Assembly: GCF_021391535.1 (NCBI RefSeq)
Contig: NZ_CP090066.1
Coordinates: forward strand, 447,501-511,500
Source of the DNA: Aurantimonas sp. HBX-1
Lineage (GTDB): Bacteria > Pseudomonadota > Alphaproteobacteria > Rhizobiales > Rhizobiaceae
Length of the DNA: 64,000 bases
Reading direction: 5' to 3'
Positions 11,541-19,307 of the stretch are shown in pieces. The first letter of the stretch is position 1. Each line of letters starts with the position of its first letter. Both the position numbers and the translations under genes were made by a program. The notes below the pieces were generated by a model. That model had not been told where the DNA came from. It ran no database searches and saw nothing but the letters and a program-made list of their open reading frames with translations.

Positions 11541-11575
11541 GTGCCGGGCGGCGTTCGCCCGGCACTTCCTTTTCT
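11541..11575 (+). terminator. Intercistronic terminator/attenuator after ugpB
   Basis: A perfect 10-bp stem (GTGCCGGGCG at 11541-11550 with CGCCCGGCAC at 11556-11565), a 5-nt loop and a T-rich tail (TTCCTTTTCT) lie between ugpB and ugpA. Partial termination here would give more binding protein than permease. Confidence 0.75.
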
Positions 11576-11607
11576 GCCCGCGGCTATCGCCGAGCGGGCC
11601 AGCATGA

Positions 11608-12498
11608 ATGTCGCCGCTGGTGAAAGCCGTCTTTCCGAACAAATGGCTGCCCTATCTGCTGCTGGCGCCGCAGGTGGCGATCACGCTGGTGTTCTTCTAC
11701 TGGCCGGCGAGCCATGCGCTCTACCAGTCGCTGCTGAGCCAGGACCCGTTCGGGCTGCGCACGCGCTTCGTCGGGCTCGACAATTTCCAGGCGGTGCTCT
11801 CGGACCCCGCCTATCTCAACGCCATCAAGGTCACCGCGATCTTCTCGATCTCGACGGCGGTGCTTGCCATGACGCTGGCGCTGCTCTTGGCGACGTCGGT
11901 CGAGAAGGTGATGCGCGGCAAGGGGTTCTACCGCACGCTGCTGATCTGGCCCTACGCCGTGGCGCCGGCCGTCGCCGGCATGCTGTGGCTGTTCATGTTC
12001 AACCCGGCGATGGGCACCTTCGCCTACATGCTGCGGCGCAACGGCTATGACTGGGATCCGCTATTGAACGGCGACCAGGCGATGGTGCTGGTGGTGGTCG
12101 CCGCGGCCTGGAAGCAGATCAGCTACAATTTCCTGTTCTTCGTCGCGGCGCTGCAGTCGATCCCGAAATCGCTGATCGAGGCCGCGGCGATCGATGGCGC
12201 CGGTTCGACCAAGCGCTTCTGGACCATCGTCTTCCCGCTGATCGCGCCGACCACCTTCTTCCTGCTGGTGGTCAACACCGTCTACGCGTTCTTCGACACG
12301 TTCGGCATCATCGACGCGGTCACCGGCGGCGGCCCGGCACGGGCGACCGAGACGCTGGTCTACAAGGTCTATATCGACGGTTTCGTGAACCTCGATCTCG
12401 GCAGTTCGGCGGCCCAGTCGGTGATCCTGATGGCGATCGTCATCGCCCTGACGGCGGTGCAGTTCCGCTACGTGGAGAAGAAGGTGCACTATGGCTGA
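11608..12498 (+). CDS. ugpA: Glycerol-3-phosphate ABC transporter permease UgpA
   Basis: This is an inner-membrane permease subunit that pairs with UgpE to form the translocation channel. The product is 296 aa, as in other UgpA proteins, with about six transmembrane segments, the first at residues 14-34 (LPYLLLAPQVAITLVFFYW). The EAA loop that contacts the ATPase is visible as EAAAIDGAGSTKRFWTIVFPL at about residues 191-211. The ATG at 11608 overlaps another ATG four bases upstream in a different frame. The reading frame and the conserved N-terminus favour 11608. Its stop lies 18 nt before the ugpE start. Confidence 0.92.
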   Translation: MSPLVKAVFPNKWLPYLLLAPQVAITLVFFYWPASHALYQSLLSQDPFGLRTRFVGLDNFQAVLSDPAYLNAIKVTAIFSISTAVLAMTLALLLATSVEKVMRGKGFYRTLLIWPYAVAPAVAGMLWLFMFNPAMGTFAYMLRRNGYDWDPLLNGDQAMVLVVVAAAWKQISYNFLFFVAALQSIPKSLIEAAAIDGAGSTKRFWTIVFPLIAPTTFFLLVVNTVYAFFDTFGIIDAVTGGGPARATETLVYKVYIDGFVNLDLGSSAAQSVILMAIVIALTAVQFRYVEKKVHYG

Positions 12499-12516
12499 TG
12501 CCCTGACGAGGCGCGC

Positions 12517-13365
12517 TTGATCGAGCGCGGCGGCATCGGCCGCCCCATCGCGCATCTGGTGCTGATCCTCGGCGTCCTGATCGTGGCGTTCCCGATCTAC
12601 TACACCTTCATCGCCTCGACGCAGACACTGCAGACCATCCTGCGGCCGCCGCTGCCGCTGGTGCCGGGCGGCGAGTTCGTCGACAACTACAGCCAGGCGC
12701 TGTTCGGCGGCGTCGGCCGGATCGGCGGCGTCGGGGTGGGAACGCTGCTGTTCAACACGACGGTGATGGCGCTCGGCATCGCCATCGGCAAGATCGTCAT
12801 CTCGATCCTGTCGGCCTTCGCCATCGTGTTCTTCCGCTTCCCGTTCCGCATGGCGTTCTTCTGGCTGATCTTCATCACGCTGATGCTGCCGGTCGAGGTC
12901 CGCATCCTGCCGACCTACAAGGTGATGGTCGATCTCGGTATGATCGACACCTATGCCGGGCTGATCCTGCCGCTGATCGCCTCGGCGACCGCGACGCTGC
13001 TGTTCCGGCAGTTCTTCATGACGATCCCGCCGGAACTGGTGGAAGCCGCGCGGATCGACGCCGCCGGGCCGATGCGGTTCTTTCGGGACATCCTCATCCC
13101 GCTGTCGAAGACCAACATCGCGGCGCTGTTCGTCATCCTCTTCATCTACGGCTGGACGCAGTATCTGTGGCCGCTGCTGGTGACCAACGACAACCAGATG
13201 AACACCATCGTCATCGCGCTGAAGAAGATGGTGTCGTTCGCCGACGCCGACACGCCGTGGCCCCAGGTGATGGTCACGGCGATCCTCGCCATCGCGCCGC
13301 CGGTCCTGGTGGTCGTCCTGATGCAGCGATGGTTCGTGCGCGGCCTCGTCGAAGCGGAGAAGTAG
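12517..13365 (+). CDS. ugpE: Glycerol-3-phosphate ABC transporter permease UgpE
   Basis: This is the second inner-membrane permease of the Ugp importer, 282 aa. I chose the TTG start at 12517 because the N-terminus MIERGGIGRPIAHL lines up with MIENRPWLTIFSH of E. coli UgpE and a GACGAGG ribosome-binding site precedes it. An upstream ATG at 12491 is in another frame and runs into a stop. Conserved blocks include ITLMLPVEVRILPT, SATATLLFRQFFMT and the EAA loop EAARIDAAGPMRFFRDILIP (about 174-193). The C-terminus QRWFVRGLVEAEK matches the family end. Confidence 0.92.
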   Translation: MIERGGIGRPIAHLVLILGVLIVAFPIYYTFIASTQTLQTILRPPLPLVPGGEFVDNYSQALFGGVGRIGGVGVGTLLFNTTVMALGIAIGKIVISILSAFAIVFFRFPFRMAFFWLIFITLMLPVEVRILPTYKVMVDLGMIDTYAGLILPLIASATATLLFRQFFMTIPPELVEAARIDAAGPMRFFRDILIPLSKTNIAALFVILFIYGWTQYLWPLLVTNDNQMNTIVIALKKMVSFADADTPWPQVMVTAILAIAPPVLVVVLMQRWFVRGLVEAEK

Positions 13366-13367
13366 CC

Positions 13368-14441
13368 TTGGCTCGCATCGAACTTACCGACGTCCGCAAG
13401 GTCTATCCCGGCGGGGTCGAAGCGGTGAAGGGCGTCTCGCTCGACATCGAGGACGGCGAGTTCGTCGTGCTGGTCGGGCCATCGGGCTGCGGCAAGTCGA
13501 CCCTGCTGCGCATGGTCGCCGGGCTGGAATCGATCACCTCGGGCACGGTCCGGATCGGCGAGCGCGTCGTCAACGAGCTGGAGCCGGCCGAGCGCGACAT
13601 CGCCATGGTGTTCCAGAACTACGCGCTCTACCCGCACATGAGCGTGCGGCAGAACCTCGAATACGGGCTGAAGAACCGCAAGATGGCGAAGCCGGAGATC
13701 GCCCGCCGGGTCGACGAGGCGGCGGGGATCCTGGAGATCGCGGCGCTGCTCGACCGCAAGCCGGGGCAGCTGTCCGGCGGCCAGCGCCAGCGCGTCGCAA
13801 TGGGTAGAGCCATCGTGCGCGAGCCGGCGGCCTTCCTTTTCGACGAGCCGCTGTCCAATCTCGACGCCAAGCTGCGGGTGCAGATGCGCGCCGAGATCAG
13901 GCGGCTGCAGCGGCGGCTGGCGACGACCAGCCTCTACGTCACCCACGACCAGCTCGAGGCGATGACGCTGGCCGACCAGCTGGTGGTGATGAATGGCGGG
14001 CGGATCGAGCAGGCGGGCAAACCGATGGATCTCTATGAGCGGCCGGCGAGCCTGTTCGTGGCGACCTTCATCGGCTCGCCGGCGATGAACCTCGTGCCGC
14101 TGGATGCGGCCGGCGGCGCGGGCGGGGGGCTCGCGGGGCTCGATGGATTGCCGAGCGGCGTGTCCGAGGGGATCGTGCTTGGAATCCGCCCGGAGCACAT
14201 GAGGCTGGTCGAGGCCGATGCCCGCGAGCCGGGCGAGTTCGCCGCCGACCTCACGGTCACCGGCGTCGAGGTGGTGGGCGCCGAGAGCTATGTCTTCGGC
14301 GCGCTGGCGGGGACAGGTCCGGAGATCGCCGTGCGGGTGCCCGGATACAGCCATCTGGAGCCGGGGACCGAAGTCAGGGCCGCCGGGCGTCTCGATGCGG
14401 TGCACCGGTTCGACAAGGCGAGCGGCCGCCGGCTCGACTGA
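13368..14441 (+). CDS. ugpC: Glycerol-3-phosphate ABC transporter ATP-binding protein UgpC
   Basis: This ATPase powers the Ugp importer and is a MalK-type protein of 357 aa. The Walker A motif GPSGCGKST is at about residues 36-44, the signature LSGGQRQRVAMGRA near 135-148, and Walker B FLFDEPLSNLDAKLR near 156-170. The C-terminal TOBE/regulatory domain begins around 245 (LGIRPEHMRL near 265). The TTG start is two bases after the ugpE stop and is preceded by GCGGAGAAG inside ugpE. The frame stays open upstream within ugpE, but that translation has no family similarity. This gene ends the ugp operon. Confidence 0.93.
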   Translation: MARIELTDVRKVYPGGVEAVKGVSLDIEDGEFVVLVGPSGCGKSTLLRMVAGLESITSGTVRIGERVVNELEPAERDIAMVFQNYALYPHMSVRQNLEYGLKNRKMAKPEIARRVDEAAGILEIAALLDRKPGQLSGGQRQRVAMGRAIVREPAAFLFDEPLSNLDAKLRVQMRAEIRRLQRRLATTSLYVTHDQLEAMTLADQLVVMNGGRIEQAGKPMDLYERPASLFVATFIGSPAMNLVPLDAAGGAGGGLAGLDGLPSGVSEGIVLGIRPEHMRLVEADAREPGEFAADLTVTGVEVVGAESYVFGALAGTGPEIAVRVPGYSHLEPGTEVRAAGRLDAVHRFDKASGRRLD

Positions 14442-14561
14442 GACGACGAAGCCAGTCGCTGCTGACCTGCAGACGACGGGGCAGGGCCGGCCCTGTCGAT
14501 GACGCAAGTTTGCTCTCGTCAATCTGCATGGGTGCAATGCCAACGGCATCTGTGCCGCGTC

Positions 14562-14590
14562 TTGCGGCAGTGCACATAAGCGCCTACAAC
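14562..14590 (+). promoter_or_regulatory. Candidate promoter of the glycine riboswitch transcript
   Basis: TTGCGG (14562-14567) and TACAAC (14585-14590) are spaced by 17 bp. Initiation about 7 nt downstream would start the RNA right before the first aptamer at 14602, which is the expected geometry for a riboswitch leader. Confidence 0.45.
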
Positions 14591-14601
14591 CAAGGCACAG
14601 A

Positions 14602-14795
14602 CGCATGCGGGAGAGACCGGCCGAGAGGCCGGCGCCGAAGGAGCAACCGCCCCGGAAACTCTCAGGCAAAAGGACCGCTGCGTCGGCGCGAATTCCGAAG
14701 AGCGACGTTCCCTGTGGAATGTCCGCCGAAGGAGAAAGCGGTGCGTGGAATTCTCCCCGTCCCGTGAAACTCTCAGGCTCATGACGGGAGGGGCA
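14602..14795 (+). promoter_or_regulatory. Tandem glycine riboswitch (gcvT type)
   Basis: Two adjacent glycine aptamers are visible. The first (about 14602-14690) has GCGGGAGAGACCG, then CGCCGAAGGAGCAA, then GAAACTCTCAGGCAAAAGGACCGC, the classical gcvT element. The second (about 14697-14795) repeats CGCCGAAGGAGAAAGC and GAAACTCTCAGGCTC and closes with ATGACGGGAG. The linker is short, as in cooperative tandem switches. The element ends about 40 nt before the start of the downstream FAD oxidoreductase. Glycine would bind both aptamers and probably turn the catabolic gene on, as known for gcv operons. Confidence 0.95.
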
Positions 14796-14806
14796 TGAAC
14801 GACATT

Positions 14807-14829
14807 CCCGCTGCGGCGGGATGAGAGGA
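14807..14829 (+). promoter_or_regulatory. Candidate expression-platform hairpin next to the ribosome-binding site
   Basis: CCCGC (14807-14811) pairs with GCGGG (14816-14820) over a TGCG loop, directly before GAGAGGA (14823-14829), the Shine-Dalgarno of the downstream gene. There is no T-run. The riboswitch may therefore act on translation rather than termination; this is an inference. Confidence 0.35.
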
Positions 14830-14834
14830 TCGTC

Positions 14835-16127
14835 ATGACTTCCATCGCCGTCATCGGCGCCGGCATCACCGGCATTACCACCGCCTATCAGCTTCTCCTG
14901 CGCGGCTTCGACGTGACGGTCTTCGACCGCAACGCCTATGCCGGCATGGAAACCTCCTTCGCCAATGGCGGCCAGCTTTCGGCCTCCAATGCCGAGGTCT
15001 GGAACCAGCCGAGCACCTTCCTGAAGGGGCTCAAATGGATGCTGCGCAAGGATGCGCCGCTGCTCGTCCATCCGGCCCCCTCCTGGCACAAGATCAGCTG
15101 GATGCTGGAATTCGTGCTGGCGGCGCGCAGCTACGAGGCGAACACCATCGCGACGACGCGGCTTGCGATCGAGGCCCGCCGGCATCTCCTGGAAATGGCC
15201 GACAACGAGGGCTTCGACTTCGACCTCGAGAAGCGCGGCATCCTGCATGTCTACGAGACGCATGGCGAGTTCGAGCACGCGGCGAAGGTCAACCTCCTGC
15301 TGGCGAAGGGCGGGCTGGCGCGCCGGTCGGTGACGCCGTCAGAGATCGCCGCCATCGAGCCGGCCATCAAGGGCAATTTCATCGGCGGGTTCTTCACCGA
15401 GTCCGACTTCACCGGCGACATCCACAAATTCACCCGCCGCCTCGCCGAGGCTTGCGCCCGCAAGGGTGCAAGCCTGAAGTTCAACGCCGCCGTGCGCTCG
15501 CTTGCGACGCGCAAGTCCGGCGGCGTCGACGTGGTCTGGCAGGACGGGTCCGCAACGGCCGGGGAGCCGCGCCGCGATCATTTTGACGGCATCGTCGTCT
15601 GTGCCGGCGTCGGCAGCCGCCGCTTCGCCGCCCAGCTCGGCGACCGGGTGAACATCTATCCCGTCAAGGGCTACTCGGTGACGGTCGAGCTCGCCGACGC
15701 GGCGAGCCGCGAGGCCGCGCCCTGGGTCAGCCTGCTCGACGAGCACGCCAAGATCGTCACCAGCCGCCTCGGCGCCAACCGGCTGCGCATCGCCGGCACG
15801 GCGGAGTTCGCCGGCGAGGATCGCGACATCCGCGCCTCGCGCATCCGCCCTCTGGTCGAATGGAGCCGCACCCGCTTCCCGGGCGTGTCGACCGATGCCG
15901 TCGTGCCCTGGGCGGGGCTGCGGCCGATGATGCCGGACATGCTGCCGCGCGTGGCCGCCGGCAAGCGGCCGGGCGTCTTCTACAACACCGGCCACGGCCA
16001 TCTCGGCTGGACGCTGGCGGCGGCGACGGCCGACATCATCGCCGACCAGGTTGCCGGCACCTTTGCCGGCGCCCGGGCGGCCGGCCATGCGCCGGCAAAC
16101 GCCTCCCTCTCTGCCAAGGCGGCCTGA
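14835..16127 (+). CDS. FAD-dependent D-amino-acid dehydrogenase / glycine oxidase-like protein
   Basis: This DAO-superfamily flavoprotein of 430 aa most resembles the small subunit of D-amino-acid dehydrogenase (DadA). It oxidises amino acids to the keto acid with electrons passed to the respiratory chain. The dinucleotide-binding GAGITGITTAYQL is at residues 8-20, ETSFANGGQLSASN at about 39-52, and the second FAD region with VPWAGLRPMMPDMLP and NTGHGHLGWT near residues 356-393. A tandem glycine riboswitch lies directly upstream, which points to glycine or a related amine as substrate or as a metabolic signal. E. coli DadA acts mainly on D-alanine, so the true substrate here could be glycine, sarcosine or D-amino acids. 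Confidence in the family is high; in the substrate it is low. Confidence 0.82.
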   Translation: MTSIAVIGAGITGITTAYQLLLRGFDVTVFDRNAYAGMETSFANGGQLSASNAEVWNQPSTFLKGLKWMLRKDAPLLVHPAPSWHKISWMLEFVLAARSYEANTIATTRLAIEARRHLLEMADNEGFDFDLEKRGILHVYETHGEFEHAAKVNLLLAKGGLARRSVTPSEIAAIEPAIKGNFIGGFFTESDFTGDIHKFTRRLAEACARKGASLKFNAAVRSLATRKSGGVDVVWQDGSATAGEPRRDHFDGIVVCAGVGSRRFAAQLGDRVNIYPVKGYSVTVELADAASREAAPWVSLLDEHAKIVTSRLGANRLRIAGTAEFAGEDRDIRASRIRPLVEWSRTRFPGVSTDAVVPWAGLRPMMPDMLPRVAAGKRPGVFYNTGHGHLGWTLAAATADIIADQVAGTFAGARAAGHAPANASLSAKAA

Positions 16128-16231
16128 TCGCCTGCACGCCGTCCCGGCAAGAGGCGGCGTGCGGCGAAGTTCTCCCCGCCTGCATCGCCGCTGCGACAAT
16201 CGCTCCGTCGCGGTATGGACGGGAGCGGAGC

Positions 16232-17053
16232 ATGGCGGTGGAGAGGACGGTTCTGGCGGCGGCGCGCCGCGCGGGAGAGGTAGCGGGCGTCGATCCAGCG
16301 GTGCTGCTGGCGGTGGCGCTGGTCGAGACGCGCGGCGTGGCGCTGGCGGTCTTCGACGGCAGGGCGGAGCCGCTGATCCGCTTCGAGGGGCATTATTTCG
16401 ACCGGCTGCTCGCCGAGCCGGCGCGCCGGCGTGCCCGCGCCGAGGGCCTTGCGCACCCGCGGGCCGGGGCGGTGGCCAACCCGGGCGCCCAGTCGGCGCG
16501 CTGGCGGCTGTTCGAGCGGGCGGCAGGCATCGACGCCGCCGCGGCGATAGCTTCGACCTCGTGGGGTCTCTGTCAGGTGATGGGCGCGCACTGGCAGGCG
16601 CTCGGCTATCGCAGCGCCGAAGCGCTCCGCGACGACGCCCGGGACTCGCCCGAAGGCCAGTTCGCCATCGGCGCGCGGTTCCTGAAGCTCGGCCATCTCG
16701 ACCGGCGGCTGGCGGACGGCGACCATGCCGGCTTCGCGCGGCGCTACAACGGCCCCGCCTACAAGCGCAACCGCTACGACGAGAAGATCGCCGCCGCCTG
16801 GCGCGAGGCGCATCGGCTGCTGGCGGCGCCCGCCGGCGATGCGTCGCTGATACGCGGCGCCCGCGGCGACGCCGTCCGGGAGTTGCAGGCGGGCCTGCGT
16901 CAGCACGGCCACGCCATCGCCTTGGATGGCCTGTTCGGAGCGCTCACGGAAGCGGCGGTGACGGCCTTCCAGCGTTCCGTTTCGCTGCCCGCGACCGGCG
17001 CGGCCGACGCCGCGACGCTCGCGGCCCTCGCCCGGCCGCCGGCGGCCTCCTGA
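16232..17053 (+). CDS. N-acetylmuramidase-domain protein with peptidoglycan-binding domain
   Basis: This is a predicted peptidoglycan hydrolase of 273 aa. The N-terminal two thirds match the N-acetylmuramidase (DUF3380) fold: LLAVALVETRG near residues 24-34, where the Glu is the likely catalytic acid, then RFEGHYFDRLL and ASTSWGLCQVMGAHWQALGY. The last roughly 65 residues (GDAVRELQAGLRQHGH ... LDGLFGALTEAAVTAFQ) form a PG_binding_1 domain. No signal peptide is visible, which is typical of phage endolysins that need a holin, but no other phage gene is nearby. The ATG follows GGGAGCGGA. The frame is open further upstream inside the preceding gene, but without similarity. It is followed 46 nt later by otsB. 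Confidence 0.78.
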   Translation: MAVERTVLAAARRAGEVAGVDPAVLLAVALVETRGVALAVFDGRAEPLIRFEGHYFDRLLAEPARRRARAEGLAHPRAGAVANPGAQSARWRLFERAAGIDAAAAIASTSWGLCQVMGAHWQALGYRSAEALRDDARDSPEGQFAIGARFLKLGHLDRRLADGDHAGFARRYNGPAYKRNRYDEKIAAAWREAHRLLAAPAGDASLIRGARGDAVRELQAGLRQHGHAIALDGLFGALTEAAVTAFQRSVSLPATGAADAATLAALARPPAAS

Positions 17054-17099
17054 GCAATTTCTGGCTGCGAGTGGCCCGCCGCCTGTGTTAGGTCGGGTC

Positions 17100-17825
17100 A
17101 TGTCGCAGCCTCTGTCCATCGATTCCCGCCGCCACGCCGTCTTCCTCGACTTCGACGGAACGCTCGTCGAGCTGGTGGACGACCCGGAAGCGGTGGCGAT
17201 CGCGCCCGCCGCGCTGGCACGGCTCGAGGCGCTGCGGGCGGAGCTTTCCGGCGCGCTAGCGATCGTCAGCGGCCGGCGCATCGAAGACATCGACCGTTTC
17301 CTCTCCCCGCTGCGCCTTGCCGCCGCCGGCGTCCACGGGCTGGAGCGCCGGCTGCTGCCGGACGGTCCGGTCGAACGGCTGGCGGGACCCGAGACGCTCG
17401 ACGCGGTTCGCGCGGCGCTCGCGCCGACGCTCCGCCGGGAGCCGCGGCTGACGCTCGAGGACAAAGGAACGGCGCTGGTGCTGCACTACCGCACCGCGCC
17501 GGACCTTGGGGATTGCGCCGTCCAGGCGATGGCGGCTGCGACCGAAGGGCGCGACGACCTGGTGGTGATGCAGGGCGACAACATCGTCGAGGTGCATCCG
17601 TCCGGCATGGACAAGGGGATCGCCGTCGCCGACATGCTGCGGCAGCCGCCTTTCGCCGGACGGGTTCCGGTCTATGTGGGGGACGACACGACCGACGAGT
17701 TCGCGCTCCGGCATGTCCGTGACGCCGGGGGCCTGTCGGTCAAGGTGGGCACCAAGGCGAGTGTCGCGGAGCACCGCCTCGATGACGTCGCGGCAGTGCA
17801 TCGCTGGCTGGGTGTCGGCGCGTGA
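17100..17825 (+). CDS. otsB: Trehalose-6-phosphate phosphatase
   Basis: OtsB removes the phosphate from trehalose-6-phosphate, the second step of trehalose synthesis used in osmotic and desiccation stress. The 241-aa HAD-family product has motif I FLDFDGTLVEL (about residues 15-25, nucleophile Asp), motif II IVSGR (about 56-60), the GVHGLERR cap region, and motif III/IV VYVGDDTTDEFAL near 192-204. The ATG at 17100 was preferred. A GTG at 17085 in the same frame would add five residues. otsA follows after 69 nt, so the pair likely forms one operon. Confidence 0.92.
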   Translation: MSQPLSIDSRRHAVFLDFDGTLVELVDDPEAVAIAPAALARLEALRAELSGALAIVSGRRIEDIDRFLSPLRLAAAGVHGLERRLLPDGPVERLAGPETLDAVRAALAPTLRREPRLTLEDKGTALVLHYRTAPDLGDCAVQAMAAATEGRDDLVVMQGDNIVEVHPSGMDKGIAVADMLRQPPFAGRVPVYVGDDTTDEFALRHVRDAGGLSVKVGTKASVAEHRLDDVAAVHRWLGVGA

Positions 17826-17894
17826 CCGGCAAACGGGACGGGTTGGGAACGGTGGGGCCTCGCAGCCCGGACCGGGGAGGCGGGAAGGGAACGA

Positions 17895-19307
17895 ATGGCT
17901 GATCGGCAGCGACGACTGGTGGTGGTCTCCAACCGTGTGGGACCGCTCAACGACGAGGGCAAGGCCGGCGGTCTCGCCGTCGGGCTATCCGATGCGCTGA
18001 AGCGCCGGGGCGGGCTGTGGTTCGGCTGGAGCGGGGAGATCTCCGAGGAGGGCACGTTCAGCGCCGAGCACACCGAGGTCCAGGACCAGGTGGCGATGAC
18101 CACGATCGACATGACCCAGGAGGATGTCGACGGGTTCTATTACGGCTACGCCAACCGCTCGCTGTGGCCGCTGCTGCACTACCGGCTGGACCTGGCGCAT
18201 TTCGACCGCCAGTCGGACCGGGTGTACCGCTCCGTCAACCAGCGCTTCGCGGCGCGCCTGGCACCGCTGATTGCCGAGGACGACCTCGTCTGGGTCCACG
18301 ACTACCATTTCTTCTATCTCGGCTCGGAGCTGCGCCAGTGCGGCTTCAAGGGCCGGCTCGGCTTCTTCCTGCACATTCCGTTCTGCCCGCCGGAGATCTT
18401 CACGGCGCTGCCGGCGAGCCACGACATCGTCCGCGCCATGCTCGCCTATGACGTGGTGGGCTTCCAGACCGAGACCGACCGGCGCAATTTCGTGGCCTTC
18501 TGCATCCGCGAACTGGGCGGCGAGAAGCTCGACGGCCGGCGGGTGCGGGTCGGCGACCGGACCGTGCTGGCCCAGACCTTCCCGATCGGCATCGACGCGC
18601 ACGGCTATTCTCGCTTCGCGACGTCCCCGGAGGCGGGCGAGCACGAGGAGATGCTGCGCGATCTCGCCGGCGACCGGCTGCAGATCGTCGGCGTCGACCG
18701 GATGGACTATTCCAAGGGGCTGGTGGAGCGGTTCCGCGGCTTCGAGCGGCTGCTCGAGGACTATCCGGAGAACCGCGGCAACGTGCAGTTCCTGCAGGTG
18801 GCACCGCTGTCGCGCTCCGAACTCGGCGCCTATGTCGACCTCAGGCGGGAACTGGAAGAGCTGGCCGGCCACATCAACGGCCGCTTCGCGACGCTCGACT
18901 GGACGCCGATCCAGATCATGACCCGCGGCTTCACCCGCCGCGCGCTGGCCGGCATCTACCGCGCCGCCAGGGTCTGCCTTGTGACGCCGCTCCGCGACGG
19001 GATGAACCTCGTCGCCAAGGAGTTCGTCGCCGCGCAGGACGCCAGCGACCCGGGCGTGCTGGTGCTGTCGCGCTTTGCCGGCGCGCGCGCCGAACTCTCC
19101 GACGCGCTGATCATCAATCCCTATTCTCCCGACGACATCGCCCGCGCCCTGCAGCGGGCGCTGACCATGTCGTTCGACGAGCGCAGCCATCGCTGGGAGC
19201 GGATGCGCGAGGCGGTGTTCTCCGGCACGGCGGCGCACTGGTGCGACGAGTTCCTGGCGTCGCTGGAAAGCTTCGACCCGGTCACGCCGGAGACGGACGC
19301 AGCCTGA
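17895..19307 (+). CDS. otsA: Trehalose-6-phosphate synthase (UDP-forming)
   Basis: This GT20 glycosyltransferase joins UDP-glucose and glucose-6-phosphate to trehalose-6-phosphate. The product is 470 aa, the standard OtsA length. Key motifs are VVSNRVGP at the N-terminus, WVHDYHFFYLG near 133-143, RMDYSKGLVERF near 268-279 (Arg and Lys contact the donor phosphates), and TPLRDGMNLVAKEFVA near 362-377. GGAAGGGA lies ahead of the ATG. The last 26 bp overlap tail-to-tail with the convergent MFS gene, so no terminator sits between them. Confidence 0.93.
   Translation: MADRQRRLVVVSNRVGPLNDEGKAGGLAVGLSDALKRRGGLWFGWSGEISEEGTFSAEHTEVQDQVAMTTIDMTQEDVDGFYYGYANRSLWPLLHYRLDLAHFDRQSDRVYRSVNQRFAARLAPLIAEDDLVWVHDYHFFYLGSELRQCGFKGRLGFFLHIPFCPPEIFTALPASHDIVRAMLAYDVVGFQTETDRRNFVAFCIRELGGEKLDGRRVRVGDRTVLAQTFPIGIDAHGYSRFATSPEAGEHEEMLRDLAGDRLQIVGVDRMDYSKGLVERFRGFERLLEDYPENRGNVQFLQVAPLSRSELGAYVDLRRELEELAGHINGRFATLDWTPIQIMTRGFTRRALAGIYRAARVCLVTPLRDGMNLVAKEFVAAQDASDPGVLVLSRFAGARAELSDALIINPYSPDDIARALQRALTMSFDERSHRWERMREAVFSGTAAHWCDEFLASLESFDPVTPETDAA

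Noticed and set aside
14482..14495. Perfect palindrome CAGGGCCGGCCCTG after ugpC as a terminator
   Set aside because: There is no adequate loop and no T-run, so it is a weak hairpin at best.
17085..17099. GTG start for otsB five codons upstream
   Set aside because: The ATG at 17100 is nearer to the family N-terminus; the extra residues add no similarity.
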